Assembly (NCBI RefSeq): GCF_026427355.1
Contig: NZ_CP102664.1
Location: 1,054,001 to 1,118,000, forward strand
Reading direction: 5' to 3'
DNA length: 64,000 nt
DNA from: Sphingobium sp. JS3065
Lineage (GTDB): Bacteria > Pseudomonadota > Alphaproteobacteria > Sphingomonadales > Sphingomonadaceae
Shown: positions 30,135 to 38,182 of the stretch, piece after piece
Numbering within the stretch: the first letter of the stretch is position 1
Layout of the letters: every line of letters begins with the position of its first letter
Made by a program: the position numbers and the translations under genes
The notes under the pieces: generated by a model
What the model saw: the letters and a program-made list of their open reading frames with translations, nothing else
The model's database searches: none
Told to the model about the DNA's origin: nothing

Positions 30135-31064
30135 CTATTGCTTCACCCGCTCAGATGAGACGCCGAGCGCCTTCAACTGGTCCTGAACGCTGCCCTTGCC
30201 CGCCAGATGCCCCGCGCCCACCGCGATGAACACCGTGCCCGGCTGGTCCAGCCGCTGCCTGATCCACTTCGCCCAATTGGCGTTGCGCTGGATCAGCAGC
30301 ACCTGCGCCAGTTCCGGCGTCGCCTCCAGAGATTCGTTCATCACCGCCGCCAGCTTGTCCGGCTCGCCGCCTTGCCAATGGGCGACAAGGGTGGCGAACT
30401 CCCTGTCCATATCCGGCAGGCCCTCGACGGTCGCGGTCAGGAATTTCACCTGCTGCACCATCGGCAGGCCCGCGAAATAGCCCAGTTGCTGTTCCACCGT
30501 CTCCAGCGAGCCGACCTTCTTGCCTGAAGCCCTGGCCGCCGCCGTCAGCACCTTCTCCGCGCCAAGGTCGGACTTGTAGCCCAGCTTCTCCAGCGGCTGC
30601 ACCGACAATGCCATGCCCGCCATCCAGGGATTGAACATCTCGAAGACTTGCCACGGCAACCCATTCGCCGTCATCGCCGCCAGATATTTCCCGCGTTCTT
30701 CGCCATTCAGCCGGTCCGACAGTTTGACGCCGTCCCGCGCAAGAGCCGCGCCAGCCATGGTCGAGGCCAGTGCATCGGGATCTTCCGGCTCCACAATCTC
30801 CAGAACCAGCTCATCCGACCGTTCGAAAGCGGATTTCACCCCGCCCTTGAACCAGTCCACCCCCGGCTTCATCACATGCACCGTACCGAACAGGTAGATG
30901 GTGGTATCGGCATCCTTCACCGCCCACAACGCCGGCGTCACATAGGCGGAGCGCACCGCCGCATCGCGAGCGGAAGCGGGCCGATCCAGCGCGCATCCAC
31001 CCAGCATCATCATGGCGGGCGCCAACCATTTAAGATTGGGCCAGCGGAAGTTGGGCCATTTCAT
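30135..31064 (-). CDS. TraB/GumN-family lipoprotein, first of a tandem pair
   Basis: This 309-residue paralogue of the downstream gene has lipobox MMLGGC, GxxH in [14 protein letters not shown] and the C-terminal [19 protein letters not shown]. The ATG at 31062-31064 gives [16 protein letters not shown]. The frame stays open to 31985, but that extension is antisense to glyQ. It is divergent from glyQ across about 180 bp. Confidence 0.85.
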   Translation of the reverse strand: MKWPNFRWPNLKWLAPAMMMLGGCALDRPASARDAAVRSAYVTPALWAVKDADTTIYLFGTVHVMKPGVDWFKGGVKSAFERSDELVLEIVEPEDPDALASTMAGAALARDGVKLSDRLNGEERGKYLAAMTANGLPWQVFEMFNPWMAGMALSVQPLEKLGYKSDLGAEKVLTAAARASGKKVGSLETVEQQLGYFAGLPMVQQVKFLTATVEGLPDMDREFATLVAHWQGGEPDKLAAVMNESLEATPELAQVLLIQRNANWAKWIRQRLDQPGTVFIAVGAGHLAGKGSVQDQLKALGVSSERVKQ

Positions 31065-31241
31065 CCGATTTTCACGTCCATCCGATCGATCTTTCCTCAT
31101 CCATGCGTCCCGCAACGCAACAGGGCAAGCGGATTTACCTTCCTTGACCGCCCTCTTTTCCTTGACCCTGCGCCCTCGCTGCGCCAAGGCGCGCCGCAAT
31201 CGACCGTCATTTTTCCGAGCCGTGATTTCTGGGGACCGTCC

Positions 31242-32114
31242 GTGGCGACAAGTGAAGCGCTCTCCTTTCAGGATCTGATCCTGACGCTCCATGCCTATTG
31301 GGGAAAGCAGGGCTGCGTCATCCTGCAACCCTATGACATGGAGGTGGGCGCGGGCACTTTCCACCCGGCGACGACGCTGCGCAGCCTTGGCCCGAACGCC
31401 TGGAACGCCGCCTATGTCCAGCCCAGCCGCCGCCCGACCGACGGCCGCTATGGCGAAAACCCCAATCGCCTCCAGCATTATTACCAATATCAGGTCATCA
31501 TGAAGCCGTCCCCGGCGAACCTCCAGGAACTCTATCTGGGTTCGTTGGTGGAGATCGGCATCGACCCGCTGGTCCACGACATCCGGTTCGTGGAGGATGA
31601 CTGGGAAAGCCCGACGCTGGGCGCATGGGGCCTGGGCTGGGAAGTCTGGTGCGACGGCATGGAGGTCACCCAGTTCACTTATTTCCAGCAGATGGGCGGC
31701 TTCGACTGCAAGCCGGTCGCGGGCGAACTGACCTACGGCCTTGAACGCCTCGCCATGTATATCCAGGGCGTGGACAGCGTGTATGACCTGAAGTTCAACG
31801 ACGCGGGCGTCACATATGGCGACGTGTTCCTTGAGAATGAACGGCAGATGTCGAAGTGGAATTTCGAGATCGCCGACACCGAAAAGCTGTTCCGCTGGTT
31901 CAAGGATGCCGAGGCGGAGTGCAAGGCTTCGCTGGAGGCCGGGGTTGCGCTCGCCGCCTATGACCAGGCGATCAAGGCGAGCCATGTCTTCAACCTGCTC
32001 CAGGCGCGGGGCGTCATATCGGTGCAGGAGCGCGCCAGCTATATCGGCCGCGTGCGCGACCTGGCCAAGGGCGCCTGCGAAAAGTGGATGGAAGTGAACG
32101 GGTGGGCCGCGTGA
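31242..32114 (+). CDS. glyQ: glycyl-tRNA synthetase alpha subunit
   Basis: This is the catalytic subunit of the bacterial alpha2beta2 glycyl-tRNA synthetase. The 290-residue protein reads [18 protein letters not shown], then [37 protein letters not shown] and the class II motif regions [19 protein letters not shown] and [16 protein letters not shown] at 31242-31244 ([11 protein letters not shown]) is the likely start; the frame stays open far upstream without family similarity. It is followed by glyS. Confidence 0.95.
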   Translation: MATSEALSFQDLILTLHAYWGKQGCVILQPYDMEVGAGTFHPATTLRSLGPNAWNAAYVQPSRRPTDGRYGENPNRLQHYYQYQVIMKPSPANLQELYLGSLVEIGIDPLVHDIRFVEDDWESPTLGAWGLGWEVWCDGMEVTQFTYFQQMGGFDCKPVAGELTYGLERLAMYIQGVDSVYDLKFNDAGVTYGDVFLENERQMSKWNFEIADTEKLFRWFKDAEAECKASLEAGVALAAYDQAIKASHVFNLLQARGVISVQERASYIGRVRDLAKGACEKWMEVNGWAA

Positions 32115-32148
32115 TGCACATCCGTCTCCCCCAAGGCCATGCCCTATC

Positions 32149-32176
32149 CCCGTTCGGGCTGAGCCTGTCGAAGCCC
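32149..32176. repeat. interspersed repeat between glyQ and glyS
   Basis: The stretch reading CCGTTCGGGCTGAGC followed by CTGTCGAAGCCC matches a motif I recall as frequent between genes in sphingomonad genomes. It lies in the glyQ-glyS gap. Only one copy is visible in this window, so the repeat status rests on recollection. Confidence 0.45.
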
Positions 32177-32216
32177 TTCACTTCTTCCACCTCTTTCAAG
32201 AATGCGGTTCCGGCCC

Positions 32217-34373
32217 ATGACTGATTTCCTCCTCGAACTGCGCTGCGAAGAAATCCCCGCCCGGATGCAGCTCAAGGCCAGTGAAGACCTGGCCCGCCTC
32301 TTCACCGAGGAATTGGCGAAGGCAGGCCTGAAACCCGAAAGCATCGACAGCTTCGTCACCCCCCGCCGCCTCGCGCTGATCGCCCGCAACCTGCCGCTGG
32401 AAACCGCCGCCGTCAGCGAGGAGCATAAAGGCCCGCGCACCTCGGCTCCGGCTCAGGCGCTGGAAGGCTTCCTCCGCAAGACCGGCCTGACCCAGGATCA
32501 ATTGGAAGACCGCGACGGCGTCTGGTTCGCCACGGTCAACAAGCCCGGCCGCGCCACCGCCGAGGTGCTGGCCGAAGCCGTCCCCACGGTCATCCGCGCT
32601 TTCCCCTGGCCCAAGTCCATGCGCTGGGGCACGGCCTCGCAAACCACGGAGAGCCTCCGCTGGGTCCGCCCGCTGCAAGGGATCGTCGCGATCCTGGGCG
32701 AAGAACTGGTCGATATCGAGATCGAAGGGATCAAGTCGGGCTACGCCACGCTCGGCCACCGCTTCCACCATCCCGGCGGGATCACCATCGGCGGCGCGGC
32801 GGACTATGCCGAAAAGCTGCGCGCCTGCCATGTGATCGTCAGCCACCAGGAACGCCAGTCGATCATCGAGGCGAAGGCTGCCGAAGCCGCCGCCGCCCAT
32901 GGCTATACGGTGATCGAGGACAAGGGTCTGGTCGCGGAAAATGCGGGCCTGACCGAATGGCCGGTGCCATTGCTCGGCGATTTCGATCCCGCTTTTCTTG
33001 AGGTTCCGCCTGAAGTCATCCAGTTAACCCTCCGTATCAACCAGAAATATTTCGTCCTGCGCGATGCCAGCGGCAAGCTGGCCCCGGCCTTTATCTGCAC
33101 CGCCAATATCGAGGCGAAGGACGGCGGCGCGGCGATCATCGCAGGCAATCGCAAGGTTCTCGCCGCCCGTCTGTCCGATGCCCGCTTCTTCTGGGAGCAG
33201 GACCGCAAGACCAAGCTGGAAGACCATGCGAAGAAGCTGGAACGCATCACCTTCCACGAAAAGCTCGGTACTGTAGCGGACAAGGTCGAGCGGGTCGCGA
33301 AGCTGGCCCGCTGGCTGGTGGAGGAGGGCATCATTTCTCCCCTCCCGCAGGCGGGAGGGGTCGGGGGTGGGCTTGCCGACCTGGCCGAACAGGCCGCCCG
33401 CCTGGCCAAAGCGGACCTCGTCACCGAAATGGTGGGCGAGTTTCCCGAACTTCAAGGCATTATGGGCGGTTATTATGCCCGCGCCGAAGCTTTGCCCGAT
33501 GCCGTGGCCGACGCGATCCGCGACCATTACAAGCCTGTCGGGCAGGGCGACGATGTTCCGACTGCCCCGGTGACGGTAGCTGTGTCTTTGGCGGACAAGC
33601 TGGACAGTTTGTTCCAATTCTTCGCAATTGATGAAAAGCCTACCGGTTCTCGCGACCCCTTTGCATTGCGGAGGGCGGCGCTCGGGATAATTTTGCTCAT
33701 AGAACGCAGCGGCCTTCGCGCGCCATTTTGGAAAATATTGCCGCATTTTCAGAACGATCTGAGCGAGCCTGCGAGCACCGGCAATGTCATAGATGCGGTG
33801 CTCGACTTCTTCGCAGACCGCCTCAAGGTCCAGCAAAAGGAAGCAGGCGTCCGCCACGACCTGATCGACGCGGTGTTCGCGCTCGGCGGCGAGGACGATC
33901 TCGTCCGCCTGCTCGCTCGCGTGAAGGCGCTTCAGTCTTTCGTCGCCACCGACGACGGCACGAACCTCCTCGCAGGCTATAAGCGCGCCGCCAACATCCT
34001 GAAAAAGGAAGGCATCGAATCTCCCAGTGCTCCTGCGCAGGCAGGAGCCCAGAGTGGCGAAGTGGGACCAAGCCCTGGGCTCCTGCCTGCGCAGGAGCAC
34101 GGTGCACTTGGTTACACCCCCGAGTCCGCCGAAGCCGCGCTCATCGCCGCCCTCGACGCGGCCGAGCCTCGCGCCACCGCCTCGGTCGCGGGGGAGGATT
34201 TCGAAGCCGCAATGACTGCGCTTGCAACATTGCGCGCCCCCATCGACGCCTTTTTCGAGACCGTCACCGTCAACGACGCCGATGAAGCGAAGCGTTCCGC
34301 TCGCCTGGCGCTGCTCTGGCGGGTGCGCAAGGCGGTCCATGCCGTGGCTGATTTCTCGAAAATTACAGGATAA
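32217..34373 (+). CDS. glyS: glycyl-tRNA synthetase beta subunit, with palindrome-derived insertions
   Basis: This tRNA-recognition subunit has 718 residues. The start chosen is MTDFLLELRCEEIPARMQLK at 32217; an ATG at 32202 is also possible, and neither has a good ribosome site. Family blocks visible include FPWPKSMRWG, LTLRINQKYFVLRD, ARLSDARFFWEQDRK and ALRRAALGIILLIE, with a C-terminal anticodon-binding DALR-like domain. Two in-frame stretches do not fit the family: SPLPQAGGVGG (about residue 375) and SAPAQAGAQSGEVGPSPGLL (about residue 605). Both are encoded by palindromic repeats. Confidence 0.95.
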   Translation: MTDFLLELRCEEIPARMQLKASEDLARLFTEELAKAGLKPESIDSFVTPRRLALIARNLPLETAAVSEEHKGPRTSAPAQALEGFLRKTGLTQDQLEDRDGVWFATVNKPGRATAEVLAEAVPTVIRAFPWPKSMRWGTASQTTESLRWVRPLQGIVAILGEELVDIEIEGIKSGYATLGHRFHHPGGITIGGAADYAEKLRACHVIVSHQERQSIIEAKAAEAAAAHGYTVIEDKGLVAENAGLTEWPVPLLGDFDPAFLEVPPEVIQLTLRINQKYFVLRDASGKLAPAFICTANIEAKDGGAAIIAGNRKVLAARLSDARFFWEQDRKTKLEDHAKKLERITFHEKLGTVADKVERVAKLARWLVEEGIISPLPQAGGVGGGLADLAEQAARLAKADLVTEMVGEFPELQGIMGGYYARAEALPDAVADAIRDHYKPVGQGDDVPTAPVTVAVSLADKLDSLFQFFAIDEKPTGSRDPFALRRAALGIILLIERSGLRAPFWKILPHFQNDLSEPASTGNVIDAVLDFFADRLKVQQKEAGVRHDLIDAVFALGGEDDLVRLLARVKALQSFVATDDGTNLLAGYKRAANILKKEGIESPSAPAQAGAQSGEVGPSPGLLPAQEHGALGYTPESAEAALIAALDAAEPRATASVAGEDFEAAMTALATLRAPIDAFFETVTVNDADEAKRSARLALLWRVRKAVHAVADFSKITG
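33339..33371. repeat. palindromic repeat inserted in frame in glyS
   Basis: A perfect 10-bp stem CCCCTCCCGC/GCGGGAGGGG (33339-33348 with 33351-33360, loop AG) is followed by TCGGGGGTGGG. It encodes SPLPQAGGVGG in frame within glyS. The unit has the look of the C/G-rich intergenic repeats known from sphingomonads. Confidence 0.75.
34027..34100. repeat. perfect 26-bp inverted repeat inserted in frame in glyS
   Basis: The arms at 34027-34052 and 34075-34100 are exact reverse complements, separated by 22 bp. They begin GTGCTCCTGCGCAGGC and mirror it. The whole unit reads through without stops, adding about 25-30 residues to GlyS before GYTPESAEAALIAALD. Confidence 0.85.
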
Positions 34374-34517
34374 TAAAGACAGATACCCGCTCAAGCGGGA
34401 AAATCAGTGAAATGAGAGAGCAATCATCGTAAAAGCGGGTGCGTTTATCGCTCCCTTGTTTTAAAGATTTGTTGCATCGCACAAATACACGGCAATCAGT
34501 GCAGGAGAGCCGCGATT

Positions 34518-37220
34518 ATGTTGACAATGGAAGAGGCCAGCATGAGCACGACCGCTACCCGTTATGTCTATCGTTTCGGCGGCGGCGTCGATGATGGCGG
34601 CAAGGGCGACAAGAATCTCCTGGGCGGCAAGGGCGCCAATCTGGACGGCATGGCCGCCATCGGCCTGCCTGTGCCTCCCGGTTTCACCATCACGACCGAG
34701 ATGTGCACCCGCTATTACACCGACGGCGGCGTCTATCCAGAAAGCCTGAAGGCGGAAGTAGCGAACGGCATCGCTCATATCGAAGGCATCACCGGCAAGA
34801 AGTTCGGCGACAAGGCCGACCCGCTGTTGGTCTCTGTCCGTTCCGGTGCGCGCATTTCCATGCCCGGCATGATGGACACGGTGCTGAACCTTGGCCTCAA
34901 CGACGAAACCGTGATCGGCCTCGCCGCCGCGTCGGGCGACGAGCGTTTCGCCTGGGACAGCTATCGCCGCTTCATCCAGATGTATTCGGACGTGGTGCTG
35001 GAACTCGACCATGGCGCCTTCGAAGAAGCGCTGGAAGTCGCGAAGGAAGACCAGGGTTACACGCTCGACACGGAAATGACTGCCGCGGACTGGAAGGCGC
35101 TCGTTGCGGAATATAAGGCTCTGGTTTCAAAGCTTTGGAACAAACCCTTCCCGCAGGATGTGAACGACCAGCTTTGGGGCGCGATCAGCGCCGTTTTCGG
35201 TAGCTGGCAGGCCGACCGGGCCAAGGTCTATCGCCGCCTGAACTCCATCCCGCACGATTGGGGCACCGCCGTCAACGTGCAGGCGATGGTGTTCGGCAAT
35301 ATGGGCGACACCTCGGCCACCGGCGTTGCCTTCACCCGCGACCCCGCGACCGGCGAAAACGCCTATTATGGCGAATATCTCATCAACGCCCAGGGCGAGG
35401 ACGTGGTGGCGGGCATCCGCACGCCGCAATATCTGACCCTCCAGGCACGCGAGCGGGCAGGGGCCAAGCCACTGTCGATGGAAGAGGCGATGCCGGAAAC
35501 CTATGCCGAACTGGCGCGGGTGTTCCAGATCCTCGAAACCCATTATCGCGACATGCAGGACATCGAGTTCACGGTGCAGCAGGGCAAGCTCTGGATGCTC
35601 CAGACCCGCTCCGGCAAGCGCACCGCCAAGGCCGCGCTCAAGATCGCGGTCGACATGGCGAATGAAGGCCTGATCACCGAGGAAGAGGCCGTCGCCCGCG
35701 TCGATCCCGCCGCGCTCGACCAGCTTCTCCACCCGACGCTCGATCCCAAGGCGCCACGCGACGTGCTGACCAAGGGCCTGCCTGCCTCGCCGGGCGCGGC
35801 TTCGGGCGCGATCGTGTTTGACGCCGACACCGCCGAGCGCCGCAACGAACTGGGCGATTCGGTCATCCTCGTCCGCGTGGAAACCAGCCCCGAGGACATT
35901 CACGGCATGCACGCGGCCAAGGGCATCCTGACCGCGCGCGGCGGCATGACCAGCCACGCCGCCGTGGTCGCGCGCGGCATGGGTCGTCCCTGCGTCTCCG
36001 GCGCCGGCAGCCTGTCCATCGACAATGCGGCCAAGACGCTGCGCATCGAAGGCCGCACGCTCAAGGAAGGCGACATCCTCACCATCGACGGTTCGACCGG
36101 CGAGGTGATGGCGGGCGAAGTCCCGACCGTGCAGCCCGAACTGGCGGGCGACTTCGGCATCCTGATGGCCTGGGCCGACAAGGTCCGCCGCCTCAAGGTC
36201 CGCGCCAATGCCGAAACGCCGCTGGACTGCCAGACCGCCCGCGATTTCGGCGCGGAAGGCGTGGGCCTGTGCCGCACCGAGCATATGTTCTTCGACGCGG
36301 CTCGCATCACCGCCGTCCGCGAGATGATCCTGGCCGACAGCGAGAAGGGCCGCCGCATCGCGCTCGACAAGCTGCTGCCGGAACAGCGGGACGATTTCGC
36401 GCAGATTTTCATGGTGATGGCGGGCCTGCCCGTCACCATCCGCCTGCTCGATCCGCCGCTGCACGAATTCCTGCCCCATGGCGAAGCGGAGTTCGAGGAA
36501 GTGGCCAAGGCCGCGGGCGTCGGCGTAGAAGCATTGAAGCGCCGCGCCGCCGAACTGCATGAATTCAACCCGATGCTGGGCCATCGCGGTTGCCGCCTGG
36601 GCGTCACCTATCCTGAAATCTACGAGATGCAGGCCCGCGCCATCTTCGAAGCAGCGCTGATCATCAAGCAGCGTTCGGGCGAAGCGCCGATCCCGGAAAT
36701 CATGATCCCGCTCGTCGCCACGAAGAAGGAGCTGGAACTGATGAAGGCGATTGTCGACAGGGTCGCGCAGGAGGTCTTCACGGAGCAGGGCGCCAGCGTC
36801 GAATATCTGGTCGGCACTATGATCGAACTGCCGCGCGCCGCGCTGAAGGCAGGCGAGATCGCCGAAGTGGGCGAATTCTTCTCCTTCGGCACCAACGACC
36901 TGACGCAGACCACCATCGGCATCAGCCGTGACGATGCGGGCCGTTTCCTGACGCAATATGTCGACAAGGGTATCTTCGCCCGCGACCCGTTCGTCAGCAT
37001 CGACGTCGAAGGCGTCGGTGAACTCATCGAACTGGCGGTCGAACGCGGCCGCGCCACCCGCAGCGGCATCAAGCTCGGTATTTGCGGCGAGCATGGCGGC
37101 GATCCGGCTTCCATCGCTTTCTGTGAGAAGACCGGTCTCGATTATGTGTCGGCCTCGCCCTATCGGGTGCCGATCGCCCGCCTCGCCGCCGCTCAGGCGG
37201 CGCTGGCGAACAGAAAGTAA
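34518..37220 (+). CDS. ppdK: pyruvate, phosphate dikinase
   Basis: The enzyme interconverts pyruvate, ATP and phosphate with PEP, AMP and pyrophosphate. The 900-residue protein has the N-terminal ATP-grasp domain (FGGGVDDGGKGDKNLLGGKG), the phosphohistidine swivel domain GGMTSHAAVVARGMGRPCVS (H480) and the C-terminal PEP-binding TIM barrel (GLCRTEHMFF, FFSFGTNDLTQTT, GICGEHGGDP). The first ATG (34518) has AGGAGAG upstream. A second good start is at 34542 (MSTTATRYVYRFGGG) with GGAAGAGG, so the exact N-terminus is open. Confidence 0.96.
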   Translation: MLTMEEASMSTTATRYVYRFGGGVDDGGKGDKNLLGGKGANLDGMAAIGLPVPPGFTITTEMCTRYYTDGGVYPESLKAEVANGIAHIEGITGKKFGDKADPLLVSVRSGARISMPGMMDTVLNLGLNDETVIGLAAASGDERFAWDSYRRFIQMYSDVVLELDHGAFEEALEVAKEDQGYTLDTEMTAADWKALVAEYKALVSKLWNKPFPQDVNDQLWGAISAVFGSWQADRAKVYRRLNSIPHDWGTAVNVQAMVFGNMGDTSATGVAFTRDPATGENAYYGEYLINAQGEDVVAGIRTPQYLTLQARERAGAKPLSMEEAMPETYAELARVFQILETHYRDMQDIEFTVQQGKLWMLQTRSGKRTAKAALKIAVDMANEGLITEEEAVARVDPAALDQLLHPTLDPKAPRDVLTKGLPASPGAASGAIVFDADTAERRNELGDSVILVRVETSPEDIHGMHAAKGILTARGGMTSHAAVVARGMGRPCVSGAGSLSIDNAAKTLRIEGRTLKEGDILTIDGSTGEVMAGEVPTVQPELAGDFGILMAWADKVRRLKVRANAETPLDCQTARDFGAEGVGLCRTEHMFFDAARITAVREMILADSEKGRRIALDKLLPEQRDDFAQIFMVMAGLPVTIRLLDPPLHEFLPHGEAEFEEVAKAAGVGVEALKRRAAELHEFNPMLGHRGCRLGVTYPEIYEMQARAIFEAALIIKQRSGEAPIPEIMIPLVATKKELELMKAIVDRVAQEVFTEQGASVEYLVGTMIELPRAALKAGEIAEVGEFFSFGTNDLTQTTIGISRDDAGRFLTQYVDKGIFARDPFVSIDVEGVGELIELAVERGRATRSGIKLGICGEHGGDPASIAFCEKTGLDYVSASPYRVPIARLAAAQAALANRK

Positions 37221-37229
37221 TAGCGGAGG

Positions 37230-37258
37230 GGGCGGGAGGCTATCCCGCCCTTCTCATT
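37230..37258 (+). terminator. terminator of ppdK
   Basis: GGGCGGGA/TCCCGCCC stem (37230-37237 with 37243-37250), loop GGCTA, followed by a weak TTCTCATT tract. It lies 10 bp after the ppdK stop, in the gap before the convergent membrane-protein gene. Confidence 0.65.
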
Positions 37259-37758
37259 CAGACACGCCTGGCGCTACGCTGGTAAAGCCGCGCATGTTCA
37301 TCATCCTTGCGCCCATCGAGCAGCCGGGCCTGTTCCCGCCATTCCTCCCGCGCAATCACGCCTGGCTTCAATCCCAGGCGCGTTTCCAGCGTGGCTTCCT
37401 GCTCGCTGCCGATGGCGGCGATCTGCGCATAGCGATGATAGCCCGCCTCGTTGAGCGCGATTTCGTCCTGCGGCGTGATCCCGTGAATGCGGCTGAGGTC
37501 ATCGCGCCCATGCACGGCCCCCGCGACAGCCTCCGCCGTGCCGGGACCGATGGGGCCGGATTGCCTTTCCAGTTCCGCAATCCTCTCCTGGGCGGCGGCC
37601 AGCCGCGCATCCCGGTCGTTGACCGCCTGGCCATGGGCCAAGCGTTCGTCCCGCCAATAGCGCTTATATTTGCCGCGCCCGCTCATGATGAGGCCCAGAA
37701 CCAGCCCCACCAGCAGCGCAAGCACCAGCAGCGCGATTTCGTTGAGGGTGAAGGTCAT
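37258..37758 (-). CDS. membrane-anchored coiled-coil protein with a helix-hairpin-helix-like tail
   Basis: This 166-residue protein has one N-terminal membrane helix (IALLVLALLVGLVLGLIMSG), a coiled coil (residues about 45-75, RDARLAAAQERIAELERQ) and a C-terminal domain of the type ISRIHGITPQDEIALNEAGY, resembling a helix-hairpin-helix fold found after membrane anchors in alphaproteobacteria. Function unknown. The ATG at 37756-37758 gives MTFTLNEIALLVL. It is convergent with ppdK. Confidence 0.75.
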   Translation of the reverse strand: MTFTLNEIALLVLALLVGLVLGLIMSGRGKYKRYWRDERLAHGQAVNDRDARLAAAQERIAELERQSGPIGPGTAEAVAGAVHGRDDLSRIHGITPQDEIALNEAGYHRYAQIAAIGSEQEATLETRLGLKPGVIAREEWREQARLLDGRKDDEHARLYQRSARRV

Positions 37759-37899
37759 TTCAGCATCCTTTCCTTTGTCCCCGAACGAGTGGGCGGGGGC
37801 AAAGGTTGCGGTTCGGCCCGACCCTTCGGCCCTCCCGTCAAAAAACTGCAAAAAGGGCTTGCCCAAATGCATGAGCGCTTCTATCTGCGCCACTCCAAC

Positions 37900-37976
37900 G
37901 CACCCGTAGCTCAGCTGGATAGAGCATCAGACTACGAATCTGAGGGTCGGACGTTCGAATCGTTCCGGGTGCGCCA
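37900..37976 (+). tRNA. tRNA-Arg (anticodon ACG), first copy
   Basis: This 77-nt gene with encoded CCA has acceptor stem GCACCCG/CGGGTGC, anticodon loop CTACGAA (ACG) and T-loop TTCGAAT. It is identical to the copy at 38106. Confidence 0.97.
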
Positions 37977-38105
37977 TTTTCCCCATCGACATTTGCCAAG
38001 TTGAACCGGCATCCGGACGCGGGAAGGTGCGCCCATTTAAATTCCCGACGGCAAAGTTAAGGGGTTGCCAGACCGCTCTGCCCCTTCTATCTGCCCCTCC
38101 ACAAC

Positions 38106-38182
38106 GCACCCGTAGCTCAGCTGGATAGAGCATCAGACTACGAATCTGAGGGTCGGACGTTCGAATCGTTCCGGGTGCGCCA
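38106..38182 (+). tRNA. tRNA-Arg (anticodon ACG), second copy at the element junction
   Basis: Identical over 77 nt to the gene 206 bp upstream; the identity extends a few bases on both sides. The convergent recombinase gene reads into it and stops inside the anticodon arm, so this is the chromosome-element junction. Confidence 0.97.

Noticed and set aside
31065..31985. N-terminal extension of the TraB/GumN gene antisense to glyQ
   Set aside because: The extension mirrors glyQ codons; the true start at 31064 restores a lipoprotein signal.
34386..34399. CCCGC-TCAA-GCGGG hairpin after glyS as a terminator
   Set aside because: Only 5 bp in the stem and no T-run; too weak to list as a feature.
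35127..37094. 655-residue frame antisense to ppdK
   Set aside because: Shadow frame of a long GC-rich gene, with no recognisable domain.
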